Shown: in pieces, positions 36,817 through 42,224 of the stretch
Numbering within the stretch: the stretch's first letter is position 1
Layout: every line of letters begins with the position of its first letter
NCBI GenBank assembly: GCA_019456165.1
Contig: VRUJ01000040.1
Coordinates: 1-42,224 of the forward strand
From: Chloroflexota bacterium
GTDB lineage: Bacteria; Chloroflexota; Anaerolineae; Anaerolineales; UBA11579
Length of the DNA: 42,224 nucleotides
Reading direction: 5' to 3'
Translations under genes and position numbers: made by a program
Notes under the pieces: generated by a model
What the model saw: only the letters and a program-made list of their open reading frames with translations
Told to the model about the DNA's origin: nothing
Database searches by the model: none

Positions 36817-37560
36817 ATGAATAAAGATCCACTAATCATCAGCTTATCCGAATTCGATGAAAAACGATTCGGTATTCGCACCGCGCATGCCGCTAACATA
36901 ACCCAAGAAAATCTTCGTGAGGTTATGGATTTCTGCAAAGCTAACCAGGTGGTTTTCCTGGTTGCACGCTGCGTAACAAGCGAAATACTTGCAGTACACT
37001 CCATGCAACGAAATGGTTTTTTGTTGATGGATACTATAATGCGTTTTTCTGTAGATGTTGTTAATATGTACGAAGCACCTGGTGTTGACATTTTACCGGT
37101 TCGCCCAGTGCAGCCTGGTGAGGAAGATGCCGTCAGGGCACTCGCCCGTGAAACATTTAGGGGTTACCGCGGTCATTACCACGAAGATGTAAGACTGGAT
37201 CCTGAAAAATGTGATGGGATTTATGCTTCCTTGGCTTATGAAGCCTGTGTAAATAACGAAGAAACGAGCATTGTTCATGTATGCAAAATAGATGGCGAGA
37301 TAGTAGGCTTCGATATACAAAAGACCCCATCACCAGGAATAGGAAAAGGAGTACTAACAGCTATCGCACCCTCAGCGCAGAAGCGAGGGGTAGGCTTGTC
37401 CTTTGTTCAACCGAAGAAAGATTGGTTTCGATCAAAAGGAGTCACAGTTACGTTTAGCGGAATAAATATAACAAATATTCCATCACAAAAGCTATTGATT
37501 GTTCAAAATTATCTGCCTTATGACTCAATTTACACTTTCCATAAATGGTTTGATGAATAA
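36817..37560 (+). CDS. GNAT-like acyltransferase, array copy 4 (hybrid)
   Basis: A 247-residue paralogue with one extra C-terminal Glu. DNA from 36851 to about 36949 matches copy 1, the middle matches copies 2 and 3 with the copy-3 base at the marker position, and DNA from about 37307 to 37549 matches copy 2. It is therefore a three-part mosaic. It has a different leader from the other copies, with AGGAGG at 36803-36808 eight bases before the ATG, so it may be translated best. It has no glycosyltransferase remnant after it. Confidence 0.75.
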   Translation: MNKDPLIISLSEFDEKRFGIRTAHAANITQENLREVMDFCKANQVVFLVARCVTSEILAVHSMQRNGFLLMDTIMRFSVDVVNMYEAPGVDILPVRPVQPGEEDAVRALARETFRGYRGHYHEDVRLDPEKCDGIYASLAYEACVNNEETSIVHVCKIDGEIVGFDIQKTPSPGIGKGVLTAIAPSAQKRGVGLSFVQPKKDWFRSKGVTVTFSGINITNIPSQKLLIVQNYLPYDSIYTFHKWFDE

Positions 37561-37575
37561 ACTAATTAGTTTATT
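37556..37575. other. 20-bp perfect palindrome closing the array
   Basis: AATAAACTAATTAGTTTATT is exactly self-complementary and begins at the stop codon of array copy 4. It is AT-only apart from one C and one G, so it is a weak terminator at best; a recombination or protein-binding site is possible. Confidence 0.4.
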
Positions 37576-37651
37576 TATTGAGAAGAAGATTATCAACTAG
37601 TAAGTATAAATATATATATTTCCACCCTTTAGCTAGTGTGGAGATTTAGTG

Positions 37652-38008
37652 TTAAAAGTCTCCAAAGATCATCTCCACTATTTTCACTATCAGCATCACC
37701 AAAGTTATCAGCGTACCTGCCAGCATAAATGTCCAGAATGTATATACTCCAACCAGATATCGCAACATACTGCTATGTGCACCAAGCCGGGAAAATAGCT
37801 TGCCCTGAGGTGATTTCGCACGCTCATAATGATAGCTGCGTTTGGCTGTCTGACTGATCAATAAAAAAGTAATAAACCAACCCGCGATTGCCACCAAGCT
37901 CCCCCGCTCTCCTATTGCTTCACCAAAGATCGCGAAGATTGGAGCAATGATGAGGGCGACAAAGAATTGAATTGAGGGGTTACCCAACCAACCTCGTAGT
38001 TTTGCCAT
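37652..38008 (-). CDS. Small membrane protein, unknown function
   Basis: About 118 residues with three hydrophobic segments (about 12-28, 38-55 and 85-110) and a basic loop (QTAKRSYHYERAKSPQGKLF) between the second and third. I recognise no family. The start is ATG 38008; GTG or TTG codons just upstream are alternatives, and AAGGG lies 5-11 bases before them. It is a single gene facing the end of the acyltransferase array, with no operon partner; its minus-strand neighbour begins about 170 bp away. Confidence 0.6.
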   Translation of the reverse strand: MAKLRGWLGNPSIQFFVALIIAPIFAIFGEAIGERGSLVAIAGWFITFLLISQTAKRSYHYERAKSPQGKLFSRLGAHSSMLRYLVGVYTFWTFMLAGTLITLVMLIVKIVEMIFGDF

Positions 38009-38179
38009 CACCAATTAAACCCTTTTGATCCTTGGACAGCTATCAAATGCCCCTTATGCAATTAATCCATGTAACTTGATGATTTGATAATAAATCTTTT
38101 TCCAGGTCTTTTTGGATTTTGAGAAAAACTACCTTCTCATATTCAGATTATCTTGATTGCAATGATCAGCTACCAATTA

Positions 38180-39982
38180 TTAGGGCTCAAACACAACAAA
38201 ATTGTCAAATTCGATTTCAGTAAACGCATCTCCAAAACTCTCGCCGTATAAACCAACATCTCCAGAAGTCAAATCTAATCCGGCAATAGCATCCACGAAT
38301 TCGCCATTTACATACAAAGATATCGTGCTGTCTATGCAATCGACGCGCATATGGTTCGGTGCTCCACCCAGGTTGATAGCTGAAGAGGTTATCATACCGT
38401 CATAACCAATGTATTCGAAATCGCCATCCAAGCTTTGCAGGAATCCATAGTAACCATTGCTGCTTATCAATGCGATGAAAAAATTTTCAATATCCTCGTA
38501 AGCACAAATTATCCCAAAAGCGTTATCCTCGGAGCCATCATAAAGCACAGTATCCACTTCCACACGCACATCATCAAAATACCGGTAGGGGTTTGTGAAC
38601 CACAATATATTCGCTCTAGCGATTTGGATATGATAGGTATCATCAACATAATCGGTGAATCCATCCTCGTCACCCGCGCGGTCCCAGCCACTGTTGACAT
38701 TAGAGAAATCATCCTCAAAAAGAATCACGCCAGCTTCTACCCCCACTGCGGTTTCCGTCGGTGGAGGTGAAGTTGGAGTCAATGTAGGCGTCGGTGGAAG
38801 TGATGTCGAGGTCAGAGTAGGATCAGCAGCCGCCAATAATGTCTGCTGGGAGGTAGTTTCAGTGGAGCGTATTTGATCATCTCCACCAAACCACGTGTCT
38901 AACCAACCCCATGAATATATTAAGTACAAACCCACCGCTCCCACTACGACGATCAGCGCCACCAATCCAAAAACCCCACCTAAAGCGGCGACAATCGGCC
39001 AACGACGGATTTTTTTTGTAATTGCCTGGCGTTTAGGTCTTGGTTTTTCGGCCGTGGTTGCGGCCGCGACGGGATCATCCTCCTGGGCAGAGCTTTCCTC
39101 AGGCACAATTTTGGTACTCACGGGATCCAAGCGAGGGGCTGATTCTGCCACCCATAGGGGATCTTGAGAAACAACTGCCTCTAAGGCTTCTGCAAGTAAG
39201 GCAGCTCTCTGATAACGGTCATCCGGATTTTTAGAAAGCGCTTTTAAAATTATGCGCTGCAATTCTTCCGGCACATCTGGATTCTTGGAGCGGGGCATTG
39301 GCAAGGGGTCAACGATATGTTTTATCACCACCGCCATCGGAGTCTCGGCTGTGTAAGGAAGAACTCCCACCACCATCTCATACAACATCACGCCTAGTGA
39401 ATAAATATCACTTCGGGCATCGACTTCTTCTCCTCCTCCCTGCTCTGGGGACATATATGCTGGTGTTCCGACAGACATACCAGATTGGGTCAGTACGCTG
39501 CTTTCTACCATTTTTGCTAATCCAAAATCAGTCAATAATGTCCAATCTGGTTTTGGCAAGAGGATATTACTGGGTTTGATGTCTCGGTGCACCACCCCCT
39601 CACCGTGGGCATAATCCAGGGCATTGGCGATCTGGCTGATATATGTATATGTCTCTTTAAGAGATAGTGGTTCTTCCATGCGCTCTTTCAGTGTCCCGGC
39701 TTCTACATATTCCATCACTATATAAGTGATATCCTCATCCTCGCCATAACTTATAACTATAAGGATATTGGGGTGGCGCAATTTAGCAATTGCGCGCGCC
39801 TCGCGTTTAAACCGTTCGGTGAAGGAGCTGTCTTGCTGGGCATAGTACGGGGGAAGAATTTTGATGGCAACATCACGTTCTAATGACGGTTGAAAGGCTC
39901 TGTACACCGTCGCCATACCGCCCTTGCCGATCTGCTCTACGATCTGGTATTCCCCTATGGTTTTTCCAATCATATCCTGCAT
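38180..39982 (-). CDS. Transmembrane Ser/Thr protein kinase with extracytoplasmic lectin-like domain
   Basis: A 600-residue Hanks-type kinase: GKGGMATVYRA glycine loop, Lys in VAIKIL, catalytic HRDIKPSNI and DFGLAK, activation segment GTPAYMSPEQ (residues 1-270). A linker, one membrane segment (about 330-355), a Thr/Pro-rich stretch and a beta-rich domain of about 180 residues follow (ILFEDDFSNVNSGWD to FDNFVVFEP). The last resembles LamG/concanavalin-like sugar-binding folds. PASTA repeats, usual in such kinases, are absent, so the sensed ligand is probably a glycan or other surface molecule (inference). ATG 39982 is preferred because AGGA lies six bases upstream; an ATG two codons earlier is possible. 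Confidence 0.9.
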   Translation of the reverse strand: MQDMIGKTIGEYQIVEQIGKGGMATVYRAFQPSLERDVAIKILPPYYAQQDSSFTERFKREARAIAKLRHPNILIVISYGEDEDITYIVMEYVEAGTLKERMEEPLSLKETYTYISQIANALDYAHGEGVVHRDIKPSNILLPKPDWTLLTDFGLAKMVESSVLTQSGMSVGTPAYMSPEQGGGEEVDARSDIYSLGVMLYEMVVGVLPYTAETPMAVVIKHIVDPLPMPRSKNPDVPEELQRIILKALSKNPDDRYQRAALLAEALEAVVSQDPLWVAESAPRLDPVSTKIVPEESSAQEDDPVAAATTAEKPRPKRQAITKKIRRWPIVAALGGVFGLVALIVVVGAVGLYLIYSWGWLDTWFGGDDQIRSTETTSQQTLLAAADPTLTSTSLPPTPTLTPTSPPPTETAVGVEAGVILFEDDFSNVNSGWDRAGDEDGFTDYVDDTYHIQIARANILWFTNPYRYFDDVRVEVDTVLYDGSEDNAFGIICAYEDIENFFIALISSNGYYGFLQSLDGDFEYIGYDGMITSSAINLGGAPNHMRVDCIDSTISLYVNGEFVDAIAGLDLTSGDVGLYGESFGDAFTEIEFDNFVVFEP

Positions 39983-40118
39983 GTTCATTCCTGAGAGAAG
40001 CGTGCAAAAAGTTAATATTTACGGAATCCTTATGGTTCGCGCTAGAATTACTTTACATCAAGTTTGAATTTCTTGCAATCCTATAATTCTGGTTGAGTGT
40101 AAGAAAAGCAGTTTATAG

Positions 40119-41318
40119 TCAGTTACCTGGTTCAGAGAAGGGCACTAGCAGAGAATCTTGCGGGTCTCTCAAGTGGAATATTATCCAATCCGGGTCACGG
40201 ATCTCAAATTCCGAAAGTTGGGTTGGAGCATCTCCAACGATAGTTTGCCGATGGCAGGCTCCACAGCCTTGTAATGGAATCTTGTAACCCATATAAGCCA
40301 TTTGGCCGAATAATAAAATAACAGTAACCACACCCACAAGCGAGGCGGCCAGCACAAAGGTGGGCCGGCTTATCTTACTCTCTAGGCGGGGGATCAAAAT
40401 AAGCAATAAGAACACGACTGTTGGAATGACAAGAACACCGATCAAGCGGGCACGGCTACTGAAGAACCAAAATGGCAAAATATAAAACATAAGGAGCCAA
40501 TCCGGATGCGGCCAAATATAACGATCTAAAGGGCCGGCCTGACCTGCATGTGGCGTGAGGGCCGATAATACCAGGATTACAAACAGTAATAGCAAGCCTG
40601 AGCCCAGTTGGTATAAACGCCTCCTGAGCGGCAACCGAGTAAACCTCAACCATGAAGGTGGTAGGTCAGCTAATCCTTGCCACCAGGCAACCAATAGGTG
40701 CACTGCAATTAATCCGAATAACAACAATGGTAAGATCCAAATATGGAGAGCATAACCTCGAAATAATGGCACTACGTCAAGTTCGCTCCCACCCAATAGA
40801 ATGGATACCAAAGCCCGACCCACTATTGGCAAGCTGCTCAGGTTGCTTACCACCAGGTCCATCAAGACAAAAGCTTTTACATCCCAACGCAGTAAATAAC
40901 CCGTGCCGCCCATGACTATAACTAACATCAGTAATACTATCCCACCTACCCAATTAGCGTCTCTTGGGAAACGATAAGCACGCGTCAGCAAAACGCGCAG
41001 CAAGTGCAGGATAAGGACAACAAAAAGCAGCAGAGCGGACCATCTGTGGGTGTTATGTAATAACCAACCAAATGGTCGATTCATGTGCAGATCAGCCAGG
41101 CTCGAAGCTGCTCTCTCAGCAGTTGGGTTGTAAAACAACATTAGCCCAAGTCCACTCAAAACAAGCAATCCAACCAGCACAAGAGCTATGCGGCCAGGGC
41201 TGAAAGGCGGGGCATTCGATAGCGAGAGATATCCCGCAGGTCGCGAGGTCTTCAGCGCCTCCAACATTGGGGCCAGGTTTAAGCGCCGGTCAATCTTTTG
41301 AATAATATTTTTGAGCAT
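40119..41318 (-). CDS. Cytochrome b with C-terminal haem-c motif
   Basis: A 399-residue membrane protein. The N-terminal half is a cytochrome b/b6 core with haem-ligand histidines in two helices (HNTHRWSALLLFVVLILHLLRV and YALHIWILPLLLFGLIAVHLL). A subunit-IV-like part carries the quinone-site-type motif WPHPDWLLMFYILPFWF. A last membrane helix leads to a roughly 50-residue tail with CGACH (C352, C355, H356), a haem-c binding site. No methionine follows the CxxCH; where related domains have S-x-M-P the sequence reads PFSEPGN and stops, so the sixth ligand would have to be another residue (for example the His in IIFHLRDP). It likely transfers electrons from quinol to cytochrome c; no Rieske protein is in the window. 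Confidence 0.85.
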   Translation of the reverse strand: MLKNIIQKIDRRLNLAPMLEALKTSRPAGYLSLSNAPPFSPGRIALVLVGLLVLSGLGLMLFYNPTAERAASSLADLHMNRPFGWLLHNTHRWSALLLFVVLILHLLRVLLTRAYRFPRDANWVGGIVLLMLVIVMGGTGYLLRWDVKAFVLMDLVVSNLSSLPIVGRALVSILLGGSELDVVPLFRGYALHIWILPLLLFGLIAVHLLVAWWQGLADLPPSWLRFTRLPLRRRLYQLGSGLLLLFVILVLSALTPHAGQAGPLDRYIWPHPDWLLMFYILPFWFFSSRARLIGVLVIPTVVFLLLILIPRLESKISRPTFVLAASLVGVVTVILLFGQMAYMGYKIPLQGCGACHRQTIVGDAPTQLSEFEIRDPDWIIFHLRDPQDSLLVPFSEPGN

Positions 41319-41355
41319 GCTTATCTAATATTAGCATGAAATCATTAAACTACAA

Positions 41356-41379
41356 GAGCCGACGAGGTGACGTCGGCTC
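41356..41379 (-). terminator. Hairpin between cytochrome c and cytochrome b genes
   Basis: GAGCCGACG (41356-41364) pairs with CGTCGGCTC (41371-41379), a 9-bp perfect stem with a 6-nt loop. On the minus strand only TTGTAGTTT follows, so it is a weak terminator or an mRNA-stabilising element that could set the c:b expression ratio. Confidence 0.5.
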
Positions 41380-41420
41380 CTGGATTGGGCTGATTAATTG
41401 GTTTATGTAATTCAGAAAAG

Positions 41421-41951
41421 CTAACTTTCTAAGGAACGCAAGAAATTGATGACGTGCCAACGCTGATCAACAGTCAGGATGTTTTCCCATGCTGGCATAG
41501 GCGTATCTGGTTTTCCATGGCTTATCACCCAAAACAAACCACCGTCGCTAAGGCCCACAACATGGCTAGCATGCAAATCGGCTGGAGCCGTCTCCAAACC
41601 TTCAGCAGCCGGGCCGTCACCCTCGCCGGTTTCCCCATGGCAAATTGCGCAAGAAGCAGAATATGCTTCAGCGCCCAGGGCGATGCTTTCCTCATTAGCT
41701 TCAAATGGATTTTCTACAGACATAGCGTCTTCTGGTATATACTCGTGAACATGCCCATCCATATGGGCTGCTGGTGAGTGCTCTTCACCTTCTTCGCCGT
41801 GATCGTCATCATGGCCTTCAGACATTTCCATGTCTTCCATGTTTTCTGTCTCAGTGCCTGTTCCATTTAAATTGTTCCTAAATGCCGCTACCATTAAAAT
41901 AGCAGCAAGGAATATTCCTGCAATCACAAAAATTCTTTTATTTGGTTTCAT
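41421..41951 (-). CDS. Membrane-anchored monohaem cytochrome c with His/acid-rich linker
   Basis: A 176-residue protein: basic N terminus and one membrane segment (about residues 8-24), then a Glu/Asp/His/Met-rich linker (about 35-75, with GHDDDHGEEGEEH and HMDGHVHE). A class I cytochrome c domain with CAICH and a distal Met in PMPAWE follows. It likely carries electrons outside the membrane. The linker could bind copper or another metal (inference). ATG 41951 is chosen because GGAG lies six bases upstream; an ATG four codons earlier lacks a site. It is followed by the cytochrome b gene on the same strand. Confidence 0.88.
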   Translation of the reverse strand: MKPNKRIFVIAGIFLAAILMVAAFRNNLNGTGTETENMEDMEMSEGHDDDHGEEGEEHSPAAHMDGHVHEYIPEDAMSVENPFEANEESIALGAEAYSASCAICHGETGEGDGPAAEGLETAPADLHASHVVGLSDGGLFWVISHGKPDTPMPAWENILTVDQRWHVINFLRSLES

Positions 41952-42005
41952 GTTATTCTCCATAATCTTAAGATTATTAAGTTACTTATTAAAGATAAGA
42001 TAACT

Positions 42006-42026
42006 CCTCCATAAGGTAAATGGAGG
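42006..42026. promoter_or_regulatory. Inverted repeat 1 upstream of cytochrome c
   Basis: CCTCCAT (42006-42012), 7-nt spacer, ATGGAGG (42020-42026). About 55-75 bp before the cytochrome c start; possible operator. Confidence 0.4.
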
Positions 42027-42027
42027 T

Positions 42028-42039
42028 GTGATTTGTCAC
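42028..42039. promoter_or_regulatory. Inverted repeat 2 upstream of cytochrome c
   Basis: GTGA-TTTG-TCAC (42028-42039) has the 4-base-spaced geometry of Crp/Fnr-family operators. Short enough to be chance. Confidence 0.35.
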
Positions 42040-42047
42040 CAACCATC

Positions 42048-42093
42048 GGGACATTCGGATTTATTTAATCAAAACAATCGGGACAAATGTCCC
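42048..42093. promoter_or_regulatory. GGGACA half-site and GGGACA-AA-TGTCCC palindrome
   Basis: GGGACAAATGTCCC (42080-42093) is a perfect 14-bp palindrome. A half-site ATCGGGACA lies 32 bp away (42045-42053), about three helical turns. A protein-binding site is likely; a Crp/Fnr-type regulator of respiration is only a guess. The rest of 41952-42224 (273 bp) shows no gene. Confidence 0.45.
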
Positions 42094-42224
42094 TAAGACC
42101 AGCAGAGAGTGATAAATAGATTCATAGGCGCGAAGATATATTACTCCATGGTAACCATCCCCTAAAATAGTACAGGTGCAAAGTGGAATTTTCTGGCAAA
42201 ATAGGTTAGCAGATTTTGTCTGCA

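Larger units (their letters stand above)
34007..37560 (+). repeat. Tandem array of four acyltransferase units, period 936-938 bp
   Basis: Gene starts at 34007, 34943, 35879 and 36817 are spaced 936, 936 and 938 bp. Each unit comprises the coding sequence plus, after the first three, a 180-200 bp spacer derived from a glycosyltransferase 3' end. Units 2 and 3 are nearly identical over their spacer and the first two-thirds of the gene. No insertion sequence or transposase lies nearby. Confidence 0.95.

Noticed and set aside
34007..37560. CRISPR array or mobile element as the cause of the repetition
   Set aside because: The period is about 936 bp, the units are coding, and there is no transposase, terminal inverted repeat or cas gene.

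Overview
The window looks like a chromosomal segment of an uncultured or environmental Chloroflexota bacterium, most likely class Anaerolineae. This is inferred from gene content, not from a database match. The signs are moderate G+C, a CIRCE/HrcA-controlled heat-shock regulon, RNase J, many single-pass proteins with Thr/Pro-rich linkers (LysM, TPR, Ser/Thr kinase), a 300-residue protein of a family I recall mainly from Chloroflexi and Deinococcus-Thermus, and very large PAS/GAF histidine kinases. I see no phage, transposase, CRISPR array, tRNA or rRNA.

Layout. 1-5.3 kb: a membrane-embedded spermidine-synthase-like protein (-), a LysM protein (+) and RNase J (-). RNase J has its own promoter and a roughly 120-nt structured leader that ends in an intrinsic terminator. 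5.3-7.5 kb: groES-groEL (-) behind a perfect CIRCE. 7.5-10.1 kb: two paralogous membrane-anchored TPR proteins (-). 10.2-12.5 kb: trmD (apparently leaderless), an AIM24-family protein and a DUF3267-type membrane metalloprotease (+). 12.7-18.5 kb: hrcA-grpE-dnaK-dnaJ-prmA (+) behind a second perfect CIRCE, with the same promoter hexamers as groES. 18.6-27.9 kb: a minus-strand signalling cluster of LOG-family protein, membrane histidine kinase, soluble histidine kinase, single-domain response regulator and REC-PAS-GAF-HD-GYP protein. 28.2-32.7 kb: the Chloroflexi-type conserved protein and a three-gene ABC-2 exporter operon, the latter with tandem 24-bp-spaced repeats in its promoter. 32.8-37.6 kb: a glycosyltransferase followed by an unusual tandem array. 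37.6-42.2 kb: a small membrane protein, a Ser/Thr kinase with an extracytoplasmic lectin-like domain, a cytochrome b carrying a C-terminal haem-c motif, and a monohaem cytochrome c with a His/acid-rich linker.

The most unusual region is 32.8-37.6 kb. Four tandem copies of a 246-247-residue GNAT-like gene (resembling the WecD/RffC sugar N-acetyltransferases) repeat with a 936-938 bp period. Each copy is preceded by the 3' end of a group 4 glycosyltransferase gene. The first has an intact gene; the other three have only a short, frame-disrupted remnant. The copies are mosaics: blocks of near-identical DNA alternate with diverged blocks, and copy 4 reads as a three-part hybrid of copies 1, 3 and 2. 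This suggests an expanding, gene-converting cassette of glycan-modifying acyltransferases that could diversify a surface glycan.

How the genes work together. HrcA should repress both chaperone operons through the two CIRCE sites. The two kinases, the small response regulator and the HD-GYP protein probably form one relay ending in cyclic-di-GMP hydrolysis. The two cytochromes probably serve a bc-type electron-transfer module extending beyond the window, and the palindromes upstream of cytochrome c suggest regulated expression.
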